Of a stretch of DNA of 64,000 nucleotides, positions 1-11,765 are shown one piece after another (position 1 is the first letter of the stretch; each line of letters opens with the position of its first letter). Both the position numbers and the translations under genes were made by a program. This DNA comes from Myxocyprinus asiaticus (Eukaryota; Chordata; Actinopteri; Cypriniformes; Catostomidae): positions 9,623,501-9,687,500 of the forward strand of contig NC_059393.1 of assembly GCF_019703515.2 (NCBI RefSeq). Reading direction: 5' to 3'. Below the pieces are notes generated by a model, which made no database searches, was not told the DNA's origin, and saw only the letters and a list, made by a program, of their open reading frames with translations.

Positions 1-430
1 GCAATCTGATTAACATCTGTTAACATCCTTAAAAGATCCGATTTACAAACATTCTAAACTATAAACATCTCAAAGAAATCTGCTGAATGTCTTATAAACA
101 TCTTAAAAAGATCAGATTTACAAACAATCTAAATCATAAACGTCTCAAAGACATCTGCTGAATGTCTTATAAACATCTTTAAAAGATCAGATTTACAAAC
201 ATTCTAAATCATAAACGTCTCAAAGACATCTGCTGAATGTCTTATAAACGTCTTAAAAAGATCAGATTTACAAACAATCTAAATCATAAACATCTCAAAG
301 ACATCTACTGAATGTCTTATAAACATCTTAAAAAGATCAGATTTACAGACAATCTAAATCATAAATGTCTCAAAGACATCTGCTGAATGTCTTTTCGACA
401 TCCGAGAGGAAACGTCTTATAGGCGTATTG
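1..430. repeat. 75-bp tandem repeat, about five units, in a dispersed element
   Basis: Units of about 75 bp beginning AAACATCTTAAAAAGATCAG and ending GCTGAATGTCTTAT recur at about 20, 95, 170, 245 and 320 with few changes. A single-unit copy at about 14540-14720 with the same flanks (GCAATCTAATTAACATCT; GTATTACAGATGAGCAAACA) shows that the array grew inside a dispersed repeat. The array may extend past the window start. Confidence 0.9.
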
Positions 431-856
431 CACTTGAGCAAACAACTTAAAAAAAATATGTCTTGCAGATGTTAAAACTCATATTAAATAGACATCTTGG
501 TGATGTATGTGTGCTATCAGGGAACCATAATGTTTGCTGTTAAGGTTTGTAGACTTTTTTAAGAGACACAGGGACAAGGTTACAATTTTATCACAGATAT
601 AGTCAAAATCACAAACAGCAAACAATGGCAGCATTAATACTGATGAAAAAATAAATTAGGACTGATGGACCATATATGAAATTATGTTTCCGCAATGGAC
701 TGAGGGTACGTGGAGATGAAGGTGAAGGCCAGACAAAGGTTTTGTTTGAAGTAGGAAAACTGAAAATTGATCTACAGTGTGGGAACTACTTAATATTTTC
801 TGTGTCTTTGTGGAGAGTTGTTTAGTACAGATGTTAATATGCCCTTGGGGGGGCGC

Positions 857-909
<53 letters not shown>

Positions 910-984
910 GTTTAAACTATTGTTTTTCCATGTTTTTAATTTACAGTTGCATAAAGCGAAATTATCTTAATTTTGGACTCCTGT
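431..984. other. No gene seen; (GT)n at 859-902
   Basis: The tail of the first repeat runs to about 540. Beyond it I see only the (GT)22 microsatellite at 859-902 and no coding or RNA signal. Confidence 0.6.
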
Positions 985-1324
985 GGGGCCTGGGTAGCTC
1001 AACGAGTAAAGACGCTGACTACCACCCATGGAGTCACGAGTTCAAATCCAGGGCATGCTGAGTGACTCCAGCCAGGTCTCCAAAGCAACCAAATTGGCCT
1101 GGTTGCTAGGGCCTCCACACGTGCTATGTCTCAACGGTAACACGCTCAATAAGACACGTGATAAGATGCACACATTGACTGTCTCAGATGCAGAGGCAAC
1201 TGAGGTTCGTCCTCCACCACCCGGATTGAGGCAAGTCACTACACCATCATGAGGACTTAGAGCGCATTGGGAATTGGGCATTCCAAATTGGGGAGAAAAG
1301 GGGAGAAAATAAAAAATAAATACA
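985..1324 (+). mobile_element. tRNA-derived SINE, internally deleted, with TSD
   Basis: The head has pol III box A (TGGGTAGCTCAACGAG) and box B (GAGTTCAAATCC), followed by the tRNA-unrelated body (AGTGACTCCAGCCAGGTCTC) and an A-rich tail (GGGAGAAAATAAAAAATAAA). The target-site duplication TTTGGACTCC is at 972-981 and 1325-1334. Compared with the copy at 36981, about 110 bp of the body is missing after the GGTTGCTAGG block. A 5'-degraded copy lies at about 43111. Confidence 0.92.
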
Positions 1325-1334
1325 TTTGGACTCC

Positions 1335-1793
1335 AGAATTACAATTTAGAGCAGGCATTCCTAATTGGGGGTGAGTGAAAAACTGCAGGGAGTTTGTAAA
1401 ATTTAGTTTGTAATGGAAATGCGAATGCCTGTGTGAGGCTACATATTTTATGCTGCATGTTCTCGTTAAGTGTAGTTTGTTGCCTGTTGTACAGTTGTGT
1501 GTAACCTGTGCAGCTGTAGTTCCACTGACTGCCCCCTGCTGACTGCAACTCGCAAAAATATGAAGGTGTTAATACAAGCTTGATTTGCTATGATGGTTAG
1601 AAAATTCCTTTGTAGAGAATGTATGTATGGTCAGGGGGTATGATTGATTGCATTAAAAAATGTATTGGTTATTTCTTTAATTAATTAATTACTTAATTAA
1701 TCATACTGAATTGCCATCTACTGAATCATCTCCCATCAGATAATTTTGTATCAATTTAAATGTGTTTACCTTTTCTTGTTTCACTATTGATTT
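1335..1793. other. No feature recognised
   Basis: AT-rich single-copy-looking sequence with no gene, RNA or repeat signature that I can support. Confidence 0.5.
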
Positions 1794-2130
1794 CATCTTG
1801 CGTCAGCAGTCTCAGAGACACGGGTTCAGGTCCCGCTCCGAAAACAGGAAGTAGTCGTGTTCACATAAACAATGGTGAGTGTGATTCGAAGGTTGCATTT
1901 TTATCTAAAATTACATTTCTACTCCATGGAAAATTAGGTTTGAGGTTGGGCTTTGGGTTAGGGTGTATGGTTAATAAAAATGCATTCCTGTTAACTGTAT
2001 TACATAATATAAAACTAAACACAACTCACTTAATGAATCACTTTTGGCGCCACAATGTGGACGTTTCACAGAGCTCACTTGTGCCCATATGGCTAAGCTT
2101 AGCGAAAGGTCAATTGGTGTGCAAATTTGA
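1794..2130 (+). repeat. Degraded SINE-like dispersed repeat
   Basis: It contains a box-B-like ACGGGTTCAGGTCCC, the poly-domain TTAGGTTTGAGGTTGGGCTTTG, and an end block GGCGCCACAATGTGGACGTT. The same order (GTTAGGTTTAAG..., AGCGCCACTTAGTGGACATT) occurs at 22228-22545, and a part at 12500-12720. This is an old retroposon family; the precise type is uncertain. Confidence 0.55.
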
Positions 2131-5100
2131 AAACTATTACAAAATACTATTTTAAAAGTGTATTCTGGCTTAAATTGCAGTATCTCAAGTTTGCAGTAGC
2201 AGAATTTGCATAATACATAAATTCAAGGTGTTATATTGAATCAAGCTTTATTTGTAGAGCATGGCGTTAGTCATTTCAAAGCCATTTTAATTCCCTGGGA
2301 ATGCTATACATAATACATATGCCAAGTGAAAATGTTTTTTTTATTTTTTTTTATAGGTATATACAGGTTTTCTTGTCTTGTACCTACTAGTATACTATTT
2401 AGATAAATGCTGAGATCATGCAGTTCTACCTTTCCCAAAGCTGGTGTGACCTAATCATTTCAAAAGTGTTGTTTAAATATTAATAGATAGAACACACAGA
2501 TCAAAGGTACATGAGGAGCTATGGGCCAATTGCTGCTCTAATTCCTCAATTATCCAGGCAAATGTTTAGTGACGCGTGAGCCTGAGGCTAATATGTGTTG
2601 TTCACTTCTGTTTACCTACCGTTTCACTTACACAAGAGTTGTTTTATCATCCTTTACTAAAGCGTTTTCAATACAGAGAGTACGACTGGCATGTTTAGGC
2701 GGTTGTAAATAAATAATTGTTCTCAATAAATTAATAATTAATTCATAAAATGAGGCTGTTCGTGTCCAGCATGCTGTATAAGAGAGATAAACCTGTGTTG
2801 TGTGAAAACAGCAGTTTAATGGCCGCTGGGCGTGGGAAAGTACAAAGATTCCCAAGGTCTTTAATTGAGGTCAGGTGACCCACGTCTCAATTTAGCAATA
2901 CATACATGCAACACAATATCCCCTCACGGACCCATACAGAGCTGAAAAAACACATGTACAACAAACAGGGAATGTAAATGATTTTTATTTATTTTTTCAA
3001 GTAAAAATTTGCAAATAATGAAGCAGGCAAAATTATATTTTATTTAAATGTTTTTATACATATTTACATTTACTCATATATTGCCTATATAAGAAGGCCC
3101 TAAAATAGTACATATGTGCATGCAAACACATTGAGAAAAATTCACTTTAGCATTCAGAATTTCAACGCTAAAACCTGCATCTTATTCACTAACCACCCAC
3201 AATCCAGTTTAACCAGTAAATGTGCTGAAATAGCACTGTGCCTCATATATTAAGTCATTGTCTTTTCAGTGCACACATGCAGTCTTTTTATGTAAATTAG
3301 ACTTATTTTAGAGTCTGCGCTATTTGTCTCACGCAGTGGCAGCTCTAGGGAGGGGCTTGTCGGGGCTATAGCCCCATCAGAAATTTGCATAGCAAATTCC
3401 ACTACAAGGATTTCCTAAAGATGTAAATGTTTTACTTTCACTTTCACTTTCATTAAACATTTTAATATGAATCATAAAAAACCTGAAAAACATTAATACA
3501 TTTATATATATTTATATCTTGTTTCAATTTGTTAGGGGGGAGTAGTCAATTAGTCATTTGAAGTTGATCATCAACATCGATCACAATGGAACACTATCTA
3601 ATATGAATCAAAAGACAATGAACTTAAAACACTACATCCGTAATTGACTACATCCGTTTGAGCCTGATTTTCAGGAAGTGAAGCAGTGAAGCGAGACGGC
3701 AGGATACATGCCATACTAACAACTGTAGGATATGTAGCACACTTTATCTCTGGTAGAGAACAACATGTTTGTCAGCTACTTGAAAGTTTGCTAGGAAAAG
3801 TCTAGCTAGCTAGTCAAATCAGAGTATTCTGAATCAATTCTGAATTCTTTACATGCTCAAACAGTGACCTTATAGATCTCTCCCATTATAAAGAATGAAG
3901 CCAAGTCACGCGCTTGCAGCTTTATCAACTTCGTTAAATATAATGGGAGTGATCAAATATTCCAACCCTTTCTGCTAAGGAAATAATTATAAGCATTTAA
4001 ACTACGATACGCTTTAATCGCCATGACTAGACGTCCCGATAAAACTGGGACAGTCCTGATTTTATGAGACGAGTCCTGCGGCCTGACAGAGACGGGACAC
4101 CTTTTGTCCCGATTATCAGTCTTAGCTTATTTGTTTTACGAAACAGACATAGCTGTGCTTCGTGCTGCCTCTGTCGTGAAAAACAAGCGACGAGTAAAGG
4201 AGAATCATTCATTTACGTAGTCAAAATCAGCCTTACGTTCGCCTCTCAGCTCCCAACCTGTGTAAAACGTTCCCTCTTGCTGCCTCCTCCCACCTCTGCT
4301 GCTCTGCCCATAAGAAAAGTATCTATACCTGTTAGACTGCAGATATAAAGTATGACAGCACCGGGGCACTTTTCCATTTGTATCATTTTGCTTCCCTGTG
4401 TTTGCTGCTTTCCAAAATGTGCTGGGTATTTTGGTTCATCTTTTTTTTTTTTTTTGTTAGTTCACTGATTCCTTCATATCTGGAGATAAATCTTTATGCC
4501 AGTAGGTGGCTACAAATTACAGTTTTATATATGTATACAGTTTACAGTATACACTGTACATATTGACAAATATGTCTTGTTATAAACAAACATACATGTG
4601 TCAATGGCAGTTAGCAGAATAATTTATTCTGTATGGTTGAATTATTGAAAATGAAGGCACACCAATGGTCCGTTGCCAATTTCTGAAAATTTTCTATCTC
4701 TTTTGTTTAGATTTTAAAGAGATATTTCTGTATAAAACATGGAATAGCTGTAGCTCTTATGCTCTGAGAAAACAAGAGGCTGATTAACCATAATATTGTT
4801 TCAGGAAGCTGTGCAAGTTATCAAAGCAGCTTTATATTAGCTCATGAGATAACACACACAATGTATGAGAACTGTCAGATGATAAAAACAAAAGGAAATG
4901 ATTCTGAAAGGCGGGGGAGGTACTCCACATATGCATCAGCACTAATAAGTTAAACAGCCAACAGAACATATCGGCCAATAGGAAATGCGGAGAGCATCTG
5001 CGTCATAATCACAACCTAATGACGCTATGTAGATGACTAAACCTTGTGATCATCAAGTAAAGTGGTGAATAATGTGTTGCTGTTTGTTAGTTACAAGACG

Positions 5101-5717
5101 GCAAAGGAGATTAAACAGATGAAATGGCTTTTAAAACTGTAAAAATGCCATTGGCATGCCAAATGCGATGTCAGTCTTTCCACGCACATGGCACAGGAGA
5201 GTTGCAGTGCTCTTCTTAATTAGCTGTGAAGTGTGGATTTTACTAAAGTGACTCTGGAAGGATGTAATTGACAAAATGACTCTTGTTTGGGAGGAAAGGA
5301 TGGTTGGGGGTTTGGAAAGCATGAAGTACTAATGCATCCAATGGCCCATCAAAAATCAGAGTGGGCTTTAGGGGCATCAAAAACAGCTCTTCGCATTTTA
5401 AAAAGTCCTAATGTAAAATCACACGTTTGCGGTAATCGTAGTTTACCCTTCATGAGCGACACACTGTAATACAGAGGCACTTAACTTAAGAAGCCAAGAG
5501 GGCCACAGTCAAACCACAACAAAATTCAGCTGTAGGCACAGGGCCATGCTGATAATCTTTACAACAGCATAATTTCTCCTGTGATATTGCTTATATTGAA
5601 CATCAGTATAAACAAGTAGTTAATAATTGGTAACATACTTTTAGAGACACTGAGTGCATTTACATGCACAGCAATATGCTGATAATTGTTAAAAATCAGT
5701 TCATAAAACAAATCGAC
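2131..5717. other. Gene-poor intergenic sequence
   Basis: No gene could be supported in this 3.6 kb. ORFs are short and lack homology that I can recognise. Minor features: a T-rich run at about 2333-2354, a CCTGATTTTCAGG palindrome near 3664, and an inverted GTCCCGATAAAACTGGGAC hairpin at 4033-4051 that probably marks a small MITE. Confidence 0.5.
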
Positions 5718-5748
5718 AATGTGATTCTTACAAGTAAAGAATGGTCCT

Positions 5749-5953
5749 TGTGATGAGGAGGAGGGCGGCTAATCAGCCGGGAGGGGGATAAAGACTAGCC
5801 GGAGGCACCAGTTCGAGAGAGAGAGACAGGCACGCGGCTGCATGGCATGTGTGTCTGTGTTTTTGTTTGTTTTATGTTGAGTTTTATCATTAAACTTTAC
5901 GTTAACTGTTTAGCCGGTTCCCGCCTCCTCCTTGCCCACCTTACCTTGTTACA
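5749..5953 (+). repeat. 5' LTR of the miniature element
   Basis: TG...CA ended, with GATAAAGACTAGCCGGAGGC and the polyadenylation-like ATTAAACTTTACG shared with the 3' LTR. It is shorter than its partner because of a deletion near the start. Confidence 0.88.
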
Positions 5954-6454
5954 TTGGTGCTGAAGCCCAGGAGGGAGGAGGGATGCGCTGTCGCAGAGTC
6001 CTCGACTCTGCCATCCAACAAAGGAGCAGCTGCAGCCGTCTGCCTGGGGACGGAGGGGTCGATGCTGGCCGCCAAGAGCCGGGGAAACCGCTGCCGTCCT
6101 GCGAAGAAGGGGAGGAGTAGTTCTGTCCGCCAGGGGCCAGAGGACTCGCTGCTGTCCTCCAGAAGGCAGAGGAGCGGTTGAGGACAGGGCGACAGCGTGT
6201 CCGGGAGCCGGTGAGCAAGTATTCTCTCTCTCTCCTCTATCTCTCTCTCTCTGTCGCTCTGCCTCGCTCTTTCTCTCTCCCCTTACCCCCCCTCATCTCT
6301 CCCCCCTTACCCCCCCTCATCTCTCCCAGGGCTCCAAAAGTCGGTGAAGACCTACTGGCAGAAACGGCCGGAAAGTCAGCGCCCCCCATTCAAGGAGGGG
6401 AGGGGAGTGCGTCATGCCAGGGGTTTCCCCAGCCTAAGTCAGGTGATGGAGGAG

Positions 6455-6698
6455 TGTGATGAGAAGGAGGGTGGGGCCGGGCCGTGAGGACACACAGCCA
6501 GCCCTGAATCAGGCTAATCAGCCGGGCGGGGGATAAAGACTAGCCGGAGGCGCCAGTTTGAGAGAGACAGAGATGCAAGCGGCCGCATTGCATGTGTGTC
6601 TGTGTTTATGTTTGTTTTATGTTGAGTTTTATCATTAAACTTTACGTTGACTGTTTAGCCGGTTCCCGCCTCCTCCTTGCCCACCTTACCTCGTTACA
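6455..6698 (+). repeat. 3' LTR of the miniature element
   Basis: It starts TGTGATGAGAAGGAGG right after a purine-rich GATGGAGGAG (polypurine-tract position) and ends TTACCTCGTTACA. It is related to the solo LTR at 20028-20259. Confidence 0.88.
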
Positions 6699-7010
6699 GT
6701 CCTGTTTTGCTCCAAAATCAGAAGAAATCTTATTTTGCATACATAAATATTACCTATTTTTAGGTTCTTTAAAAAATTTTACATAGTGACATTATTTTCA
6801 TGATAATTGTCACACATTAACCCCCCAATTCTCATTACCGCAATTTGGGGGGGGGAAGATCATTAAGATATTCTCATTTCTGCGACATGAAAAAAAAATG
6901 TATTTAAATTGTTACATATTTATACATCATGGTAGTACTGTTTTGGTACTACCTTTTATTTTCATTGACTTTTTTTTTTTTTTTTTTGCCATTAAAGAAC
7001 GTGCATGTAA

Positions 7011-9430
7011 ACGCACTCATTATTGTGGCACACAATTAAAGCATTGAATAGACAATACAAAAGTGGCTTTAAAAGTCAATATATTGTTTGTTTTGTGTCC
7101 ATATCCTTGAACATAAGCCTATTATTGGCCTACAGTCCACAGTAATCCATTTCTGCACAGTAAATGCCATGTAGTGTGTGTATATACAGAATACGTTGGC
7201 ATGGGTGAAAATGAAACAACTTGTGAGACTTGGCAATGTTGCAAAGTGTGTGAAATTTTTGTTTCCCTTTAACTTTAAAATTATTTAAAATTGAACTTCA
7301 ATTGACATGTCACATCCGTCAGAAAAGCAGCATTACGCATGAATTTGTCATCTTCTAATAATGGCAGTAAATTATGTTGTAAGCAGTTCCCTAAAGGTAC
7401 AGAGTACCTTTAAAGTGTGCTTATGCTTGATGCATTCAAATCCAATTAAATCACTTTATTGTCACTCCACCATATACTCGAGTGTAATGATGAGTAAAAC
7501 TTGGTTGCATGGTTCACTCAGTAGTTGTATACAGGCAGGAGAATGTGAACAGACACGATGTTCAGAATAAACAATATACAAAGAACAATATATGTTTATA
7601 ATAATGTGTAACAATATAGAGCTGTCATTAATCACGTTATGCAGGGGGTGGAGTAATAACTTCTGCAAATATCATATTATAAAAGCTAATTTACACGTAC
7701 ACCAGAAAGCTGTTTAATATGAGAAAGCTGCTGAAGTCAGGAAAGCTGCGTGCACTGTGTAATGCAACAGATACTCCGCAATAGATGGGTTTCCCTCAAC
7801 ATCAGAATTCGGTGTTCCCCTGATGCTCTTGAGCACATGCGCATTCTTTAAAAACATATAAACGCCACTTATGCGTTAACATAAATACTTAAAAGCTGTG
7901 TTCTCCGCCAGAAACCGTGTGTGATAAAGCGCTTTCTCTTAACAGTTTTTAATCCCTTAAACGACTGTGTTCGCGTTTACGTGATGTTTCAGAAAGCCGC
8001 CTTCTGCAAAACCCAGGAATAAGTAGTTTTCTTAAATGCATGTAAATGTGGTCAAAGTCTTGACAGAATTAAATATATGAATGGAATGAAAGATATAGAA
8101 GCCTCAGTAATGTCAAATGATGTCCACACAGCAAACTAAAAAGAAACTATGCTTCTAACCATAGGTAAAGATCTGTGGTTCCAACGACACAACTTTGCGA
8201 TGCTGTTTGCGAATGTTTGTTGGAACTACAGTTTCTGGAAACACCAAATTGTTGAACTATGTTGGTTACGATGGAACTTACGACCATAGTTGACTAAAGA
8301 TGCTTTTGGGAAAGGCACCCCTGATCTGGTACCACAATTTAGTACATACCATGGCCGGGTAATGGGGGGCACTGCACCCCTAGATTTTCCTTGTGCTCCC
8401 CCAGAATCAGACCAAAAGTCATGGATATTTCTATAGTGAATATAAATGTATTTAGGCATGTTCTGCTCTAAAATGTTTCATTGGCTAGATATTGCTCTTG
8501 TGTAGTGTAAAACTGGCTCACAAGCCAGGTTCGATTTGTGAGTGAATCGTTGTTCTTTTCAATGAATATTGGTCTCATCCACACTAATACGTTTTCGTTT
8601 TAAAAGGTATTCATTTTGCTACGTTTACGCCGCTCAACCACAGTATAATGCTGACTGTTTTCCTCCGCCCAAAACGAGACTTTCGAAAATGCCCTGCATA
8701 ACCACATACTTGGAAAATGGATGAGTACCATAGCCATAATCAAACCTTTATTTAGCTAGCTTTAAATCAACCACAGTCCTTCAAAAACTCTGCAGTAAGT
8801 ACCAGTTTGAAGCTGATAAATGCATAATTTAGTGCATTTAGGTGGTGAATCATTTCATATGTTCAAAAATAAGCTGAAAAGAAACAAACTAAATGGATCT
8901 AGAAAATTAATTAGCAGAATGGGGCCATTGTGACTTTCAGGTTACAACATATTTACTGGCCCCATCTCTGTTGATGACTGCCCTCTGTCTTTACACCCCC
9001 AAGCCAATTATTCTATGTGTTTTGGTAATTACAGAGGAAAGGTTGAGGTCTGGGTTTCAGACTGTGAGAACATTAGGGTCAGCATGTGAATATGTTTCTC
9101 ACATTGACTGATAAGGCAAACATAAAGAGGAAGTTTATGCCAGCACTATGCAAACTGATGTGATTGAGTAGTGCAATAGTGCTGGACACCTTGTACTTTG
9201 TTAATGAAACACACATTGTACCATACATCTTTGTATGAACCACAAGTTAGTATAAGTAACAGTGTGATAAATTGTCTTAAAAAGGTCATATCCTACACTG
9301 TTACACAATTACATTTTTTCTTGCACCAAAATCAGTCATAATTTAGTTTTTCATTACCAGTTTCCAACCTCTTTCTGACCCTCAAAATTAAACAGGCTGT
9401 TTTTGCTACAGTACCATTAAGAACCATTAA
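7011..9430. other. Gene-poor intergenic sequence
   Basis: No gene supported. 8575-8700 (CCACACTAATACGTTTTCGT) resembles one end of a dispersed fish MITE. The remainder shows no recognisable element. Confidence 0.5.
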
Positions 9431-9779
9431 GGCTTCTGTATGTCATTATACAACAGTGAATTCTGGTCCTCAAATTTGATTGGACGAGAGATGTTCCAAG
9501 TGTGCTGAGATCTCACAACATCAGCACTCGGACACTTCACTGTTTGTATCACTCGATTGTGTTCATGCCATTCTAAACTAAAGTGTAAGAGCAGCGCAGA
9601 TGTGTAAAAGAGCTTTTGTGTGTACAGTATTTACATTAATCCCTGTGACATTAAAGATTTTAGCATGCAGGTTGAGACAAAAGACAATTTTTATGTGTTA
9701 TGAGCCAGTTCAGTTTACGTTCATTGAGTCTGACAGTCAGCGAGCGCTTTTTTAAGTTATCGGCATTGTCTCTCACTCC
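9431..9779 (+). repeat. Dispersed repeat preceding the LTR element
   Basis: The tract from TGAATTCTGGTCCTCAAAT to CTCTCACTCCATGATTGCTC has the look of a common fish interspersed repeat and runs into the sequence TTACTACAGCTGGGAAACAG. No terminal repeats were identified; the assignment is from memory of similar sequences and is tentative. Confidence 0.35.
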
Positions 9780-11187
9780 ATGATTGCTCGGATTACTCCT
9801 TACTACAGCTGGGAAACAGAGTTACTCCAAGCCTTCCACGGCCCACGAGCCAACACCCACGCATGTCATGGCTCACGAGCCAACGCCCATGCCTGCCACG
9901 GCCAACGAGCCAACACCCATGCCTACCATGGCCAACGAGCCAACGAGCCAGTGTTGCAAGCCTCGTCCGTCCCAGAGCCATCTCTAACTAAGCTATTAGA
10001 CCTGGAGTTGGTTCCCGCCCTTGTGCCCACCCTTAGTACTCTTCCTGCTTGGCTGGTTCCATCCAGCCCCTCTACTCCGCTGGTTCCATCCAGCATCATG
10101 GACTCCCTGGTTCCGTCCAGTACCCTAGCCCTTCCTTTTCTGCTGGTTCCATCTAGCACAATGGCCCTTCCTCCTCTGCTGGCTCCATCCAGCATGATGG
10201 CCCTTTCTCCTCCGCTGGTTCCACCCAGGACATTAGCTCCTCCTCCTCCTCCTGATCAGCCAGTTCCCCCCAAGTCACTGGCTCGACCATCGCTCCCTGT
10301 GACATCTCAGACAAGGGGAACTTCCGACCCTCCGACTCCACCTAGGCCCTCCATGCCCTGGACTCCGCCATTGGCCCTCCAATCCCTTGACATCACCTTG
10401 GCTCTACGTCCCCTTGGCCCCACCATGGTCCTCTAGCCTATCATCTTCATCGGGGTTCCTCGTCCCTCCAGCTCCACCTTGGTCTGTCAGTCACCTGGCT
10501 CTGCCTTGGCTCTCCGATCCTCCTGCTATGCCTTGGCTCTCCGATTCTCCAGCTACGCCTTGGCTCTCCAATCCTTCGGCTCCACCGGGGACCTCCATCC
10601 CAACGGCTCCGCCTTGGTTCTCAGTCCCACCGGCTCCGCCTCCGTCTTCCGATCCCCCGGCTCCGCCTTGGTCCTCCGAGCCTCTGGAACTGCCTTGGTC
10701 CTCCGAGCCTCCGGCTCCACCTTGGTCCTTTGGGCCTTCAGCTACTCTCCGGGCTCCAAGTTCTCCAGTTTCACCCCTTGAGCCTCTCATGGCTCCACCT
10801 TCCATGGCTCTGCCACTCGAGCCTCTCATGGCTCTGCCTGCCTTCGTCGAGCCTCCCTTGGCTCCACACCCTAAGTCTCCACCTCCTGCGACCAAATCAC
10901 CTCCCAGGCCTTCTGACCCTGTCCCTGCCCTGTGGCCACCTTCCAGGCCTCCTGACCCTGTCCTTGCCCTGTGGTCACCTCCCAGGCCCCCTGACCCAGT
11001 CCCTGTCCTGTGGTCACCTCACTGGCATTCTGATCATCCACAGACTAATCCCTGGCCACCTGATTGTCCGCCAATTCCTCCTGGACCTCATAATCGTCCC
11101 CTGGATCCCTCCTCATCATCTGCATCATCCTGCCCATCATCCGTCTTTGGGCGCCAGGAGTCACCCTTGGTGGGGGGGGGGGGTTCT
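9780..11187 (+). mobile_element. LTR-element interior with Pro/Leu-rich ORFs (5' truncated)
   Basis: Two overlapping frames (9780-10436, then 10387-11256) encode very Pro/Ser/Leu-rich, imperfectly repetitive protein built from units such as [10 protein letters not shown]. The first part contains a 30-bp tandem repeat (about 9850-9950, GCCAACACCCATGCC type; residues HGxRANxHAC). No reverse transcriptase, protease or integrase motif is visible. A poly-G polypurine tract (about 11173-11184) leads directly into a TG...CA LTR, so this is the 3' part of a retroelement, not a host gene. Frame changes near 10400 suggest decay. Confidence 0.7.
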
Positions 11188-11573
11188 GTAACAGTTTGTC
11201 ACCTTTCTGTTCCTAAGGACTCTTATTTTGACATAGATATCGTCTTCTGTTATTAGTGTGCCCCATACTACATTTCCCATGGTGCACTGCCCTCATCAAA
11301 GCCATCTGTTCCCCATCTTCTTTACCTGTTCCATATTTCCTCATCAAGCACCAGTTTGTTTATATACCCTCTAGTTTTTATCACTCTTTGTCAGTTCTTA
11401 TGTTAACAAGTATGTTACCTAGCATGTTTCCTAGTGTGTTCCTGTGTTTGTAGTTGATAGATTATTTGGTTCTTTGCATTTCTCCACATTATTTTGTATC
11501 TCCTTCGTCACCTTCATTAAAAATCTGCATATAGATCCATCATCTCCCATCTCATCTCTGCTTCAAACCGTGA
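11188..11573 (+). repeat. 3' LTR of the Pro-rich element
   Basis: It begins TGTAACAGTTTGTCACC immediately after the G-tract and ends AAACCGTGACA. It contains a TATA-like TTTATATACCCTC and ATTAAAAATC as polyadenylation-like signal. No matching 5' LTR was found upstream. Confidence 0.75.
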
Positions 11574-11765
11574 CAACTGTAGTTGGCATTGTTCCAGACT
11601 GTGTTCCAATTCATCTTAAAGGTTTTCAGTGAGGTTCAAGTCTGGGCTTTTGTTCTTCCACAAACTCAGTAAATAATTTTTTTATGGATCTCACTTGGTG
11701 CACAGAGGCATTTTCAAGGGCCATGTCTGCATACTTTTGGCCATATAGTCAACATATGGTGTTTT
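11574..11765. mobile_element. Tc1/mariner-like fragment
   Basis: The tract GGATCTCACTTGGTGCACAG ... GGGCCATG ... TGCATACTTTTGGCCATATAG resembles internal and terminal parts of a degraded Tc1-type element common in fish. Only a short, internally deleted piece remains and no transposase frame is left. Confidence 0.5.

Larger units (their letters stand above)
5749..6698 (+). mobile_element. Miniature LTR retroelement (TRIM-like), TSD GTCCT
   Basis: Two related LTRs, 5749-5953 (205 bp) and 6455-6698 (244 bp), both begin TGTGATGAG and end GTTACA. They flank a 501-bp interior with no gag, pol or integrase. A primer-binding-site-like TTGGTGCTGAAGCCC abuts the 5' LTR. A perfect 5-bp target duplication, GTCCT, lies at 5744-5748 and 6699-6703. 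The interior has only short Arg/Gly-rich ORFs, so movement would need a partner element. The LTRs differ by an indel of about 40 bp near their start (the 3' copy has GGGCCGTGAGGACACACAGCC). Confidence 0.92.
5718..7010 (+). mobile_element. Foldback MITE family A, copy 1, split by an LTR element
   Basis: The left end (GTGATTCTTACAAGTAAAGAATGGTCCT) and the resuming sequence after 6703 (TCCTGTTTTGCTCCAAAATCAGAAG... TGACATTATTTTCATGATAA) align with the left half of copies at 28363, 32429, 35043 and 59180. The miniature LTR element at 5749-6698 sits within it. The right half was not resolved. Confidence 0.65.

Noticed and set aside
1..430. CRISPR-like array (also 15-16 kb)
   Set aside because: Units are contiguous without unique spacers, and the DNA is eukaryotic.
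985..1060. tRNA gene (also 36981-37060, 43111-43180 and 22228-22290)
   Set aside because: Box A and B are present but no acceptor stem or proper cloverleaf forms, and each head runs into a SINE body with A-rich tail and TSD.
10387..11256. Proline-rich host protein such as a collagen- or mucin-like gene
   Set aside because: The frame runs into a poly-G polypurine tract and an LTR and continues inside the LTR, so it belongs to a retroelement.
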